Of a stretch of 51,836 bases of DNA, positions 25,600 to 35,305 are shown piece by piece (position 1 is the first letter of the stretch; every line of letters starts with the position of its first letter). The translations under genes were made by a program, and so were the position numbers. This DNA comes from Balneolaceae bacterium (GTDB taxonomy: Bacteria; Bacteroidota; Rhodothermia; Balneolales; Balneolaceae). The stretch spans positions 1-51,836 of the forward strand of contig REDS01000102.1 of assembly GCA_007693395.1 (NCBI GenBank). Direction: 5' to 3'. The notes below the pieces were generated by a model, which searched no databases, was not told the origin of the DNA, and worked only from the letters and a program-made list of their open reading frames with translations.

Positions 25600-26520
25600 A
25601 TGTATTTGTTGCTTTCACTAATTTTCTACGTATCAATATTTAGTGATCTGCCTGACAGGGGAGAAGCCTATCCTGAATACAATAGAGCATTTGAGATAAA
25701 ACTTAATGACGGTATCGAAGCATTTTACAATACTCACTGGGTAGAAGCACGGAGTATCTTCAGAAGCATGAAAGATCAATGGCCTGATGATCCGCGCCCT
25801 CACTTCTTTGAATCGATGATGCCGTTCTTGGAATACTTTTTTGTGGACCAAAGTAGTGAACTGGCAAACGAATTTCTGGAAAAATCTGAGATTGCAGTTG
25901 AGCTTAGTGAAAAACGATTGAGTGCCTCACCAAGTGATACAACAATGGTTTTAATGCTAAGCGGGCTGCATGGCTACAGAGGCCTTGTTGCTGCCGGGCA
26001 AAGTAATCACAGAGTGGCATTGAGCAGTGGACTTACAGGGTTTAATTACACCCGCAGGCTCCTCTCGATGGACTCCACCCGGCCCGATGCCCGCATAGGC
26101 AGAGGAATGTTTTATTATATGGTAGGCAGTATACCCAGCGGAATGAGATGGGCTTCAAATATGGTAGGTCTTCGTGCAAACGTTGATGACGGTTTTAATG
26201 AACTTAAAATGGCAGCTGAGAGTGACTCCTACATCAGTAATGATGCCTTAATGATGCTGATGTATCTTTATCATAAGGAGCAGAGGTTTGAGGAATCACT
26301 ATTTTACGCGGAAAAATTAACCGGCCGATTACCCGATAACGTAATTTTTCTCTATAAGAAAGCAGAGATTCACAGAGAGATCGGCAATATTAACGAAGCG
26401 ATAAACGTATATAGCTCAATCGAAAGGAAGAACAACCCAAGTTTGGCATCAATCACAAAAAAAAGCCAAGAAAATCGAATTGAGCTCGAAAAAAACCTTA
26501 TTAGAGTAGTAAATGATTAA
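25600..26520 (+). CDS. Exported TPR-like protein
   Basis: A 306-residue protein with a short hydrophobic N-terminus (MYLLLSLIFYVSIFS), a signal peptide or anchor without a clear cleavage site. The rest is helical, with TPR-like pairs such as GIEAFYNTHWVEARSIFRSMKDQWPDDPRPHFFESM and SLFYAEKLTGRLPDNVIFLYKKAEIHREIGNINEAINVYSSIE. A glycine-rich internal piece (GRGMFYYMVGSIPSGMRWASNMVG) interrupts the repeats. It lies 47 bp ahead of the T9SS surface protein on the same strand and may be co-expressed with it. Confidence 0.8.
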   Translation: MYLLLSLIFYVSIFSDLPDRGEAYPEYNRAFEIKLNDGIEAFYNTHWVEARSIFRSMKDQWPDDPRPHFFESMMPFLEYFFVDQSSELANEFLEKSEIAVELSEKRLSASPSDTTMVLMLSGLHGYRGLVAAGQSNHRVALSSGLTGFNYTRRLLSMDSTRPDARIGRGMFYYMVGSIPSGMRWASNMVGLRANVDDGFNELKMAAESDSYISNDALMMLMYLYHKEQRFEESLFYAEKLTGRLPDNVIFLYKKAEIHREIGNINEAINVYSSIERKNNPSLASITKKSQENRIELEKNLIRVVND

Positions 26521-26567
26521 ATAATTTATCACATTACTCATTAAGAAGTTATCGCATCGAAGCGCCT

Positions 26568-29027
26568 ATGAGAACAACGTTACAAGCAAAAATTTTACGG
26601 AGCCTTTCTTTTCTCTTTGCAATATTTCTTGTTTGCTCAATGGCTGTGTTACACGCACAGGTTCTACTTCAAGATGATTCAGCCATTGATATTCGCTTTA
26701 CTACAGGCCCATCAAATTTTACCCCAACAACATTACTGTACACTCTCCAGGATATCAGCCTGATCATTGGTGAAAGTCTAAATTTTCAGAGTACAGATTG
26801 GTCTGATATTGCAATCAGCCAAAGCAGTAAAGCCGGATACTACTTGCAACGAGAGGGGCAACATGTTGCTGCAGGTACACTGAATATTGAAGGCTTAGAG
26901 GCAGAGGGCCAGTCATTCTTTGGTTTATCATTGAAAAATGACAGCGACTACAATTTCACTGAGATTTTTGCTGCATTCGATATGGAATACAATAAGCAAG
27001 ATTTCATTAATCATTATAATCTTGGTTTGAAGTATCGGGTAAATAATTCTGAATGGCAGCTTATTAACAGTGCAGGATTTTCCACAAACAATCTCGATGC
27101 CGGCGAGGATGCCTGGAATTCTCTCTCTATCCAATTAAATATTGATGATTTATTTCTGAGAAATGGTGATGAAATTGATCTTTTGTGGTTTTTTGAAGAT
27201 GCGAATATAGTTGATGAAATTGTACCGCTGTTGATGAGCAGTATAGAGGTGGAGCCTAGAAAAAGCAGCGAGCGTACTATTGAACGGGGGTCCGTAATAA
27301 TTACTGAAATTATGCCTGCTTTTTCTTTCGAGGGCCAGAGATTTGAATACATTGAACTTTACAACCCTGCGAATGAACCGTTAAACCTGCGAGGTATTGA
27401 AATCAGGAGTTCGTCCGGTTCGCATGTGATACAACGGGATGTAATTATTGAACCGTATGAAATCCTTGTTCTTTCGAATGTGGACATTTCTGACCTGCCA
27501 ACTGTTAATAATATCTATATCTACAGAGATTCATTAATACCTTCGGGTGGCAGAATTGAGTTCGTATTTAATTCATCCGTTTTGGCAAGCACAACATACA
27601 ATAATACCGAACCGGGAATAGCGCTATACCTGGACAGTGCTGTTAATGCATTTGACGGATATACAAGTATGCGAAACCTCCAGCCGTCTGATCAAATAAT
27701 TTATGGAGAGATAATGGGCAGCCCGGGCCAGCTTTCCGGCACTATTGGCTTGTACAGAAATACTATTACAGAACCCGGTTGGCACCTGATAAGAGTTCCC
27801 GGATATATCAACTCCAGGCTCAGCAGAAATCAAAACGTTACACTCTTCGAAATGAATGGGGAGCGGATTCAGGCAGAGGATATTGTACCATTTCAACCGG
27901 TATTTTTGCACAAACCTGACAGAAGTGCGGTTACTATTTTTGCCGAAGAGGATGTACGTTACAGACAGGAATCAACTGCACCTTCTGAGAATTTTGTATT
28001 TCCGGAGCTAAATATTATTGCACCCACAAGGTGGGAGAGTATGTTCCTGAACTCTCCTATGAAAACTGTATGGGATGTTCGCAGAGGTGAATTCTTGTCG
28101 CAATTTTCTGATGAAATCGCAGATGATAAATGGATACCATTTTTTGTAAATACTTCAGAGTACCGTTCCTCCTCTAATGTATCAGCAAGAAATCATCTAA
28201 TTTTCGACAGATACATTCCCATAAGCTTGAGTGAGGGAAGCAGAAATCAGAAAAGACAACTCGATACGGCTATACTTGGATTTATAGAACAGCCATCAAC
28301 AGGCGAAGTTATTCGATACGATCTGCCTAAACTTTCTACCACACTGCCTTTGATGGAGCCAGATAATTCTAACAAACTTTTTTTAGGTTCTGAAAAAGCT
28401 GTGCATCGCACCAATTCATTCCTGCACCTGCCATATAATATCAATGAAAGTTACCGCGTAGGAATAGGTACAGATTTGGTGATGCAATCCGCCAATATGT
28501 TTCTGGAGTGGTCTATACCTGAAGCAGTACCTGATGAGTGGATCATTACCCTGGAAGACAGGCAAACGGGCACTCTTACAAATATGCGTGAAGAAAATTC
28601 GTACAGATTCAGAAGTACAGGCAGGGAGCAGCACATATTTGATGGAAGAGAAATAGTTCAAACTGAAGTATCTGTTTATCAGAGTGATGAAGGATATAGA
28701 TTTAATATATTAATTGAGCCTTTTGAAACTATTACAGAAAAAGAAGAGGCACTTGATACACCGGGTAGCATTGAGCTAAGGCCTAACTACCCTAACCCGT
28801 TTAATCCATCTACAAATATTAGTTTTTATCTGCCCGAAGAACGGCCTGTCCGTCTTGGTATTTACAATATTGTAGGGCAGCAAGTAGCACTTCTAATGGA
28901 TGATACCATTCAGCCGGGTGAACATTCTGTAGTGTGGAATGCTGCAAACAACCCGAGCGGTATATACATTGTTCAGCTTGAAACAGGCAACAGAACACTA
29001 ACGAGAAAAATTACTTTAATAAAGTAA
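26568..29027 (+). CDS. Lamin-tail surface protein with T9SS sorting domain
   Basis: An 819-residue exported protein. A signal peptide lies at about residues 8-31 (ending HAQ). A lamin-tail domain (LTD) is at about 245-340 (VIITEIMPAFSFEGQRFEYIELYNPANEPLNLRGIEI), a beta fold often found in secreted bacterial nucleases and adhesins. The last 80 residues form a type A T9SS C-terminal domain: RPNYPNPFNPSTNISFYLPE, GIYNIVGQQVA, NPSGIYIVQLETG and a final KITLIK. The protein should therefore cross the outer membrane through the type IX machinery and be anchored or released. No catalytic domain is seen; an adhesive or structural role is likely. The T9SS genes themselves are not in the window. Confidence 0.9.
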   Translation: MRTTLQAKILRSLSFLFAIFLVCSMAVLHAQVLLQDDSAIDIRFTTGPSNFTPTTLLYTLQDISLIIGESLNFQSTDWSDIAISQSSKAGYYLQREGQHVAAGTLNIEGLEAEGQSFFGLSLKNDSDYNFTEIFAAFDMEYNKQDFINHYNLGLKYRVNNSEWQLINSAGFSTNNLDAGEDAWNSLSIQLNIDDLFLRNGDEIDLLWFFEDANIVDEIVPLLMSSIEVEPRKSSERTIERGSVIITEIMPAFSFEGQRFEYIELYNPANEPLNLRGIEIRSSSGSHVIQRDVIIEPYEILVLSNVDISDLPTVNNIYIYRDSLIPSGGRIEFVFNSSVLASTTYNNTEPGIALYLDSAVNAFDGYTSMRNLQPSDQIIYGEIMGSPGQLSGTIGLYRNTITEPGWHLIRVPGYINSRLSRNQNVTLFEMNGERIQAEDIVPFQPVFLHKPDRSAVTIFAEEDVRYRQESTAPSENFVFPELNIIAPTRWESMFLNSPMKTVWDVRRGEFLSQFSDEIADDKWIPFFVNTSEYRSSSNVSARNHLIFDRYIPISLSEGSRNQKRQLDTAILGFIEQPSTGEVIRYDLPKLSTTLPLMEPDNSNKLFLGSEKAVHRTNSFLHLPYNINESYRVGIGTDLVMQSANMFLEWSIPEAVPDEWIITLEDRQTGTLTNMREENSYRFRSTGREQHIFDGREIVQTEVSVYQSDEGYRFNILIEPFETITEKEEALDTPGSIELRPNYPNPFNPSTNISFYLPEERPVRLGIYNIVGQQVALLMDDTIQPGEHSVVWNAANNPSGIYIVQLETGNRTLTRKITLIK

Positions 29028-29082
29028 CATATCATCTACACGGTCAAATCATAACTTAACCAACTATTCAAATAACCACGTA

Positions 29083-29901
29083 ATGCAGTTTAAGACAGTT
29101 TTGGATACCGATGTGCCGGAAATTGGCCTTGGGACATACAGATTGTACGGCAAAGAGTGTAAACAGATAATTACAAAGGCTTTAGAAATTGGCTATCGCC
29201 ATATTGATACTGCTCAAATTTACAAAAATGAGAAAGAGGTGGGAGATGCTCTTCACGCTTCCGGTATAGAGCGGGAAGAAATATTTCTAACTACAAAAAT
29301 CTGGCATACCAACCTCGATCACGATGATGTTCTGAATTCAGTAGAAGAGAGTCTCAGAGAATTAAGGGTGCCTTACGTTGACTTATTGTTGATTCATTGG
29401 CCAAATGAGCAGTACTCGCTTCTTCAAACGTTTGAGGCGATGCTTACTCTTCGCGATCAGGGAAAGGCACTAAACATAGGGGTAAGTAACTTTCCACTTT
29501 CATTAACTCAAACAGTGGTTGAGGATTTGCGCATACCTATCTTTACAAATCAGGTAGAGTTTCATCCGTTTTTGGAGCAGTTTAATCTTCTAGATTACAG
29601 CTATGAAAATGATTTTTTGGTAACAGCATATAGCCCGCTTGCGCAAGGAAAAGTCAGTGAAAACAAAACGCTCATTCAAATCGCCGCTGAATATGGCAAG
29701 TCTCCCGCGCAAATTGCACTTCGATGGCTGATTGAGCAGGAAAATGTTGTTGCCATTCCAAAAGCATCCTCCGTAGAGCACCTGACTGAAAATCTGGATA
29801 TCTACGATTTTGAACTATCTGATGAGCACTTTGAGCAGATCGACGCTCTGGATAAATCGATGCGGATTGTAAACCCTACCTTTGCCCCGGACTGGGATTA
29901 A
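29083..29901 (+). CDS. Aldo/keto reductase
   Basis: A 272-residue NADPH-dependent oxidoreductase of the AKR family, close to the 2,5-diketo-D-gluconate reductase group. The catalytic tetrad is intact: D42, Y47 (HIDTAQIYKNE), K72 (LTTKIWH) and H105 (LLLIHWPN). The cofactor-binding C-terminus reads YSPLAQGK, IALRWLIEQENVVAIPKASS and NLDIYDFELSDEHFEQIDAL. The physiological carbonyl substrate cannot be predicted. The gene lies 55 bp after the surface protein, on the same strand, but with no clear functional link. Confidence 0.95.
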   Translation: MQFKTVLDTDVPEIGLGTYRLYGKECKQIITKALEIGYRHIDTAQIYKNEKEVGDALHASGIEREEIFLTTKIWHTNLDHDDVLNSVEESLRELRVPYVDLLLIHWPNEQYSLLQTFEAMLTLRDQGKALNIGVSNFPLSLTQTVVEDLRIPIFTNQVEFHPFLEQFNLLDYSYENDFLVTAYSPLAQGKVSENKTLIQIAAEYGKSPAQIALRWLIEQENVVAIPKASSVEHLTENLDIYDFELSDEHFEQIDALDKSMRIVNPTFAPDWD

Positions 29902-29947
29902 ACAGCAGGAACGATCTATTCTGTTTGCGTATTGACTAGCATAGAAG

Positions 29948-29969
29948 GTAAACAAACCATATTGTTTAC
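29948..29969. promoter_or_regulatory. Perfect palindrome, likely operator
   Basis: GTAAACAA (29948-29955) and TTGTTTAC (29962-29969) are perfect inverted arms around a 6-bp centre. A -35-like TTGACT lies just upstream at 29932-29937, and the small membrane protein gene starts 31 bp downstream. This is the geometry of a dimeric repressor or activator site. No regulator is encoded next to it, and no second copy was found in the window. Confidence 0.55.
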
Positions 29970-29999
29970 AGAGCTTATTTAAACAAATAACTTTATTCT

Positions 30000-30176
30000 A
30001 TGTTAAATACATCGGACTACTTTATCCTCTCTGCGGCAATCATCTCCATGATTTTATCAATTGTACTTTGGTTTACAATTGACCAAAATGCCGGGTTATT
30101 CGTGGGAATCTGGGTTCCCTCTATTCTTGGTTTCGGTGCCTATTTTAAAATCCTTAAATACGGTGGCAAACCATGA
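30000..30176 (+). CDS. Tiny membrane protein A (58 residues)
   Basis: The ATG at 30000 opens a 58-residue frame, MLNTSDYFILSAAIISMILSI..., ending KYGGKP and a TGA at 30174-30176. Two hydrophobic segments (about residues 7-26 and 31-49) suggest two membrane spans or a helical hairpin. The stop overlaps the start of the next tiny gene (ATGA), a translational-coupling arrangement that strongly supports both frames. No family is recognised. A palindrome at 29948-29969 lies upstream. It may be a small subunit or a regulator of a membrane complex. Confidence 0.7.
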   Translation: MLNTSDYFILSAAIISMILSIVLWFTIDQNAGLFVGIWVPSILGFGAYFKILKYGGKP

Positions 30177-30325
30177 ATGTCCCATTTATTTTTACATCCG
30201 GCATAATTGTAGTAATCCTTTTTGTAATTGGTTTGATCTTTACATTCAAAGAGTTCAAAACAATGCAAAAAAATCCCGAGAAATACAGAAGAGATCGTTC
30301 AGATGAACCCAAAGTGGTAAAGTAA
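30173..30325 (+). CDS. Tiny membrane protein B (50 residues)
   Basis: The ATG at 30173 overlaps the TGA of the preceding gene. The 50-residue product MNVPFIFTSGIIVVILFVIG... has one strong membrane helix (about residues 5-26) followed by a charged cytoplasmic tail (KEFKTMQKNPEKYRRDRSDEPKVVK). The single-span plus basic tail layout resembles small accessory subunits of membrane complexes. It ends 45 bp before the thioesterase gene, which runs the other way. No family is recognised. Confidence 0.7.
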   Translation: MNVPFIFTSGIIVVILFVIGLIFTFKEFKTMQKNPEKYRRDRSDEPKVVK

Positions 30326-30370
30326 GGAAAGCAGGTATTCTTAGCTTTCGCGAATAAACATTCAACTTAC

Positions 30371-31120
30371 TTACTTCCATAGGGAGCGGGCTATTGCAAG
30401 TACTTTGCCATCCTTACTGTTTGTTATAGAGTGATGTATGATTTGTTCATCGCCACTGATTTCAATCGAGTAATTCAGGTAAATATTGTCGTTTTTGGCA
30501 GCTTCTGCGATGTACTGAATCTGAAAATTGTAACATATTTTATTTGATATACTCTCATCATCGATATATCCGGTAAGCCACTTTATATATGCTACATTAT
30601 TTGGATGATTGTTCATATCTAAATCGTAGCTGCTAACCTTAGTTATAAATACCTGTTTACTATCCGCAGGCGGGTTGAGGTTGCCAACAGGTTTTAAAAC
30701 ATGAGAGTCTACCTGCTGCCCAAAGTCTGAAATACTCTCTGGAAGTTTTACAGCTCTTCGTTTTTTGATGTCCAACACTATCCATTGACTTACTCCGAGT
30801 GCAAGTGTGTTTTTATTTTCATCTACTAATTTATAATCTCTGAAAGCTTTAAAGCCATCACCAACAGAAGGCCAGGTTTGTACAGTAACTTTTTCCCAAC
30901 GTTTGGGATATCCGATTACTTCTACAGTCATTTTGTAGAGTACCCATGTAAGCCCCTTTTTGTGCAACTCTTTAATATCGAATTGCAACTCATGTGCATG
31001 CAAGCCTGCTGCTTCCTGAAAATAATCACACAGTACTGGCATAGTTATAGAGGAATTTTCACCAACCTCATAGGAACGAACTATAAAAGGTTTATAAAAT
31101 TTATAATTGATATTATCCAT
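30371..31120 (-). CDS. Acyl-ACP thioesterase-like (FatA/FatB type)
   Basis: A 249-residue protein with two hotdog domains, the layout of bacterial acyl-ACP thioesterases. It would release free fatty acids from acyl carrier protein, ending or trimming fatty-acid synthesis. The N-terminal hotdog has PVLCDYFQEAAGLHAHEL and LTWVLYKMTVEVIGYPKRWEKVTVQTWP; the second carries DLDMNNHPNNVAYIKWL (166-182), the conserved Asn/His region near the active site. It sits by itself on the minus strand, diverging from ribonucleotide reductase across the DnaA-box region. Acyl-CoA rather than acyl-ACP as substrate cannot be excluded. Confidence 0.9.
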   Translation of the reverse strand: MDNINYKFYKPFIVRSYEVGENSSITMPVLCDYFQEAAGLHAHELQFDIKELHKKGLTWVLYKMTVEVIGYPKRWEKVTVQTWPSVGDGFKAFRDYKLVDENKNTLALGVSQWIVLDIKKRRAVKLPESISDFGQQVDSHVLKPVGNLNPPADSKQVFITKVSSYDLDMNNHPNNVAYIKWLTGYIDDESISNKICYNFQIQYIAEAAKNDNIYLNYSIEISGDEQIIHHSITNSKDGKVLAIARSLWK

Positions 31121-31609
31121 GAAAAAAGGTCTATATATTATTCATAAAAATTCTTAAATAGATTGATAAATCAATTTAATATAAAATGTAAAAAAGGTTT
31201 TTTTAGGAAAAAGAATTTAAAAAATTGGAATTATAAAAAAGTGAATGTTACGTACAATATTTCAAATTGTGGATAACTTTTTAATTATGTGGATAACCTA
31301 AAATGTTGGCCTCTAGTGCTTACATTAAGCTTTTTTATCCACAATGCAGATTTAAGACGAAAGTATTGAGATTAAATACAGGCCTCAAACAGTAAAAGAA
31401 ATTCTCTCCAAAAATACAGGATTAATTTACTGTCAAAATTAAAATTTTAATTGTGGATAACTATGGCGATTTGTGGAAAAGTAATTGAATTTTTTCTTGC
31501 TGTCTCTCTCTTGCTCAAATATATTACGTGGCACGATAAGGGTATTCTATCACTAACATTTAACTCATCAACACACAAATAAAAGTCATCCACAACAGGA
31601 GATTAATTT
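31121..31609. promoter_or_regulatory. DnaA-box cluster in an AT-rich region
   Basis: A 489-bp gene-free, AT-rich region. Four perfect TTATCCACA boxes are present: 31268-31276, 31288-31296 and 31452-31460 (all reading on the minus strand), and 31335-31343 (plus strand). Two near-matches with one mismatch lie at 31472-31480 (minus) and 31586-31594 (plus, TCATCCACA, just before the ribonucleotide reductase start). Boxes 1-2 and boxes 4-5 are each exactly 20 bp apart. The flanks are runs of A and T that could unwind. This is either a chromosomal replication origin or a DnaA-controlled promoter for the divergent genes; the sequence alone does not settle it. Confidence 0.75.
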
Positions 31610-34600
31610 ATGCAATTTAGCCGTCTATATACGCAGAAGAATTGGAAAACGCCGTACGATAACATCACCTTTGAGAAACGCAGGTCTGAGATTAAGAATC
31701 CAGACGGATCAAGAATCTTTGAGATGGAAAATGTAGTTGTTCCATCTACCTGGTCTCAGGTAGCAACAGACATAATAGCACAGAAATATTTCAGAAAAGC
31801 CGGCGTACCTGCTAAGCTCAAAAAAGTTGCAGAGAAAGGCGTTCCTGTTTGGTTGCAACGCTCAGTAGCCGACGAAAAAGAATTGAAAAAGCTTCCGGAG
31901 AACGAAAGATATTCACACGAGATTGACAGCCGCCAGGTATTTCACCGACTTGCCGGCTGCTGGACATATTGGGGCTGGAAACACGACTATTTCAATTCTG
32001 AAGACGATGCGAAAGCTTTTTATTCTGAGCTCTGCAATATGCTTGCCAATCAAATGGCAGCCCCGAATAGCCCGCAGTGGTTTAATACGGGCCTTCACTG
32101 GGCATACGGCATCAATGGGCCAGCACAGGGGCATTATTACGTGGATGCTAAAACCGGCAAGCTTACTAAATCGAAAGATGCTTACACCCATCCGCAGCCT
32201 CACGCATGTTTTATTCAGAGCATAGATGATGATTTAGTTAATGAAGGCGGTATTATGGATTTGTGGGTGCGTGAAGCACGTCTTTTTAAGTACGGTTCCG
32301 GAACCGGTTCCAACTTTTCTGAACTCCGTGGTTCGGGAGAGTCGCTCAGTGGCGGTGGTAGGTCGTCCGGTTTAATGAGTTTCCTTAAAATAGGAGACAG
32401 GGCTGCGGGAGCAATTAAGTCGGGTGGTACAACGAGAAGAGCTGCAAAAATGGTGACACTTGACCTTGATCACCCCGATATCGAGGAGTATATAAACTGG
32501 AAAGTGCGGGAAGAGCAGAAAGTAGCAGCAATTGTTGCGGGATCAAAAATTGCACATAAGCATCTTAAAAAGATCATTCAACTTTGCCAGAAGCCTGTAG
32601 AGATTGATGGAAAATCTTACAATGGCGCTGTGAGCCGCGATCCCATCAAAAACAAAGAGCTCGGAAAAACTATCAGAGAAGCCAAACGCGATCAGGTACC
32701 GCTAAACTACATAGAGCGAGTTATTCAGCTTGCATCACAAGGCTTTACAGATATTGAGTTTGATACATACGATACCGATTGGAATTCAGAAGCATACATG
32801 ACTGTAAGTGGCCAGAACTCCAATAACTCCGTTCGGATACCGAATAGCTTTATGAAAGCTGTGATGGACGATGGTAACTGGAACCTGATAGGCCGAATTG
32901 AGAAAAGAAATGCACGCATCGAAGGCAGAGAACCGAAGCCGATGCAGACACTGAAGGCACGGGATTTATGGGATCAGATTAGTTATGCAGCTTGGTCATG
33001 CGCCGATCCGGGAACGCAATATCATGATACTATTAATGAGTGGCATACATGCCCGGAAGATGGAGAAATCAAAGCCAGTAATCCCTGTTCGGAATATATG
33101 TTCTTGGATAACACTGCCTGTAATCTTGCTTCACTAAACCTGATGAAGTTTTTCAAAGATGAAACTTGCAGTGAATTTGATGTAGCTTCCATTAGGCACG
33201 CCTCCAGAATATGGACAACTGTTCTTGAAATCTCTGTTTTGATGGCGCAATTTCCTTCAAAAGAGATTGCAGAATTATCCTACATCTTCCGTACGCTTGG
33301 CTTGGGTTATGCAAATATTGGTGCCGCTTTAATGGTTCTTGGTGTACCATACGACAGCGATGAAGGGTGTGCCATAGCCGGTGCGTTAACTGCCATTATG
33401 CACATGAAAGCATACTCTACAAGTGCAGAGCTTGCAAATGAACTCGGAACATTTGAAGGGTATGATCGAAATAAAGAGCACATGCTCAAAGTGATGCGAA
33501 ATCACAAAAGAGCAGCATATAGTGTGCCGGAAAATGAATACGAGGGACTTACCATAGCCCCAATGGGAATCAGTGAAGACTTCTGTCCGGAGTATTTGCT
33601 GAAAGCAGCCAGGGAAGACTCTGATGCTGCAGTTACGTTGGGTGAAAAATACGGTTACAGAAACGCTCAGGTTACTGTAATTGCACCAACGGGAACAATT
33701 GGCCTGGTGATGGATTGCGATACCACCGGTATAGAGCCGGACTTTGCACTTGTTAAGTTCAAGAAACTTGCCGGTGGGGGATATTTCAAGATCATCAATC
33801 AAAGCGTGCCCTTAGCGCTCAAGAATCTTGGTTATACTGAAAGCGAAATTAATGCAATCATCCGGTATGCCAAAGGGGCCGCAAGCCTGGATGGCTGTCC
33901 TCATATCAATAAGGAAGTTCTTGCAGAAAAAGGATTTACCAAAGAGAAACTTGATGCGATAGAATCTGCTCTGCCCGGAAGTTTTGATATAAAATTTGCA
34001 TTCAATCACTGGACTCTTGGTGAAGAATTCTGCAAAGATACTCTTGGAATAACTGAACAGCAGCTTTCTGATCATAATTTTGATATGCTTCGGTTTCTTG
34101 GCTTCACGCGTGAGCAGATTCAGGAAGCCAATGATTATGTGTGCGGAACGATGACTGTTGAAGGTGCTCCATTTCTGAAGGAGGAGCATCTGCCCGTGTT
34201 TGATTGTGCCAACAAATGTGGCAGAATTGGTACACGGTACATCTCAGCAGAAGGCCACATCAATATGATGGCAGCAGCACAACCATTTATTTCAGGTGCA
34301 ATATCCAAGACGATTAATCTTCCGAACGAAGCAACTGTAGAAGATTTTAAAGATGCCTACATGCTATCATGGCAAAAGATGCTTAAAGCCAACGCGCTTT
34401 ATAGGGATGGATCCAAATTAAGCCAGCCACTGAACTCCATGAGCGATGTGCTTGAAGAGCTGGAAGATGAGGATGAAGAGATGACGATTGCGCAGGATCG
34501 TATTGTGCAAACTGCCGAGAAGATCATCCACAAATATGTTGCACGCCGCCAGAGGTTGCCATTCAGAAGAAGTGGCTACACGCAGAAGGTAAAAATTGGC

Positions 34601-35194
34601 GGCCAAAGCGTGTACCTGCGAACCGGTGAGTATGACAATGGCCAGCTTGGTGAGATCTTTATCGACATGCACAGGGAAGGGGCAGCTTTCAGAAGTTTGA
34701 TGAACTGTTTTGCCATCTCAATTTCTCTTGGATTACAGCATGGTGTTCCGCTGGAAGAGTTTGTGGACGCGTTTGTATTCACAAAATTTGAGCCCAGTGG
34801 AATGGTAAGTGGCAGTCCGCACGTTAAGATGACCACTTCGGTGATAGATTATATTTTCAGAGAACTTGCTGTTACTTACTTGGGGCGCGATGACTTAGCT
34901 CATGTTGCACCCGAAGAAATTCTCTTGAGAAAATTAAAACCATCTGAAGAACAAGAATTAGCAGATGAGGTTGAAAAACAATCAAAAAAAAAGCAAATTA
35001 TAAGCGTTAAAACAGAAGAGCCTTCAGTACAGGTTCAAGCTGTAGCAGCAAACGATACTGATACTGATTATGGCCGTGCAAAACAGCTTGGATACACCGG
35101 TGATTCGTGTCCTGAATGTGGAAGCATGACAATGATCAGAAACGGAACTTGCCTGAAATGTATGACCTGTGGGTCTACAACAGGTTGCTCTTGA
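31610..35194 (+). CDS. nrdJ: Class II (adenosylcobalamin-dependent) ribonucleotide reductase
   Basis: A 1194-residue enzyme that reduces ribonucleotides to deoxyribonucleotides using adenosylcobalamin as radical source. The thiyl-radical site is N491-P-C493-S-E495 ([10 protein letters not shown]), matching the Asn-Cys-Glu triad of class I enzymes; the redox pair is probably C200 (HACFIQS) and C504 (TACNLASLN). The C-terminus carries a zinc-ribbon-like [28 protein letters not shown], which also provides the swinging cysteines usual in this family. The enzyme does not need oxygen. No cobalamin riboswitch is visible in the leader; instead six DnaA boxes or near-boxes precede it, suggesting coupling of dNTP supply to replication initiation. 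The gene is monocistronic, followed by two hairpins. Confidence 0.97.
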   Translation: MQFSRLYTQKNWKTPYDNITFEKRRSEIKNPDGSRIFEMENVVVPSTWSQVATDIIAQKYFRKAGVPAKLKKVAEKGVPVWLQRSVADEKELKKLPENERYSHEIDSRQVFHRLAGCWTYWGWKHDYFNSEDDAKAFYSELCNMLANQMAAPNSPQWFNTGLHWAYGINGPAQGHYYVDAKTGKLTKSKDAYTHPQPHACFIQSIDDDLVNEGGIMDLWVREARLFKYGSGTGSNFSELRGSGESLSGGGRSSGLMSFLKIGDRAAGAIKSGGTTRRAAKMVTLDLDHPDIEEYINWKVREEQKVAAIVAGSKIAHKHLKKIIQLCQKPVEIDGKSYNGAVSRDPIKNKELGKTIREAKRDQVPLNYIERVIQLASQGFTDIEFDTYDTDWNSEAYMTVSGQNSNNSVRIPNSFMKAVMDDGNWNLIGRIEKRNARIEGREPKPMQTLKARDLWDQISYAAWSCADPGTQYHDTINEWHTCPEDGEIKASNPCSEYMFLDNTACNLASLNLMKFFKDETCSEFDVASIRHASRIWTTVLEISVLMAQFPSKEIAELSYIFRTLGLGYANIGAALMVLGVPYDSDEGCAIAGALTAIMHMKAYSTSAELANELGTFEGYDRNKEHMLKVMRNHKRAAYSVPENEYEGLTIAPMGISEDFCPEYLLKAAREDSDAAVTLGEKYGYRNAQVTVIAPTGTIGLVMDCDTTGIEPDFALVKFKKLAGGGYFKIINQSVPLALKNLGYTESEINAIIRYAKGAASLDGCPHINKEVLAEKGFTKEKLDAIESALPGSFDIKFAFNHWTLGEEFCKDTLGITEQQLSDHNFDMLRFLGFTREQIQEANDYVCGTMTVEGAPFLKEEHLPVFDCANKCGRIGTRYISAEGHINMMAAAQPFISGAISKTINLPNEATVEDFKDAYMLSWQKMLKANALYRDGSKLSQPLNSMSDVLEELEDEDEEMTIAQDRIVQTAEKIIHKYVARRQRLPFRRSGYTQKVKIGGQSVYLRTGEYDNGQLGEIFIDMHREGAAFRSLMNCFAISISLGLQHGVPLEEFVDAFVFTKFEPSGMVSGSPHVKMTTSVIDYIFRELAVTYLGRDDLAHVAPEEILLRKLKPSEEQELADEVEKQSKKKQIISVKTEEPSVQVQAVAANDTDTDYGRAKQLGYTGDSCPECGSMTMIRNGTCLKCMTCGSTTGCS

Positions 35195-35202
35195 CATAAA
35201 GA

Positions 35203-35285
35203 AGCCGGCTTGTACCGGCTGTCTTAGGCTTGATATGTCAAAAACTAAACCAGATAGGCCGACTACCTATCGGGTTTCTTATTTT
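35203..35285 (+). terminator. Two hairpins after ribonucleotide reductase
   Basis: First, AGCCGG (35203-35208) pairs with CCGGCT (35215-35220). Second, CCAGATAGG (about 35250-35259) pairs with CCTATCGGG (about 35265-35273), 8 of 9 bases, followed by a T-rich tract (TTTCTTATTTTATT). The second is a good rho-independent terminator; the first may add stability. Confidence 0.65.
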
Positions 35286-35305
35286 ATTCACCTATCAAAA
35301 AAATC

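Noticed and set aside
30061-30306. 81-residue frame overlapping the two tiny membrane-protein genes
   Set aside because: Its translation is not membrane-like or family-like, while the two overlapping ATGA-coupled frames give coherent membrane peptides.
31300-31609. Cobalamin riboswitch in front of the B12-dependent ribonucleotide reductase
   Set aside because: No B12-box-like sequence or paired structure was found; the region is dominated by DnaA boxes and AT-runs.
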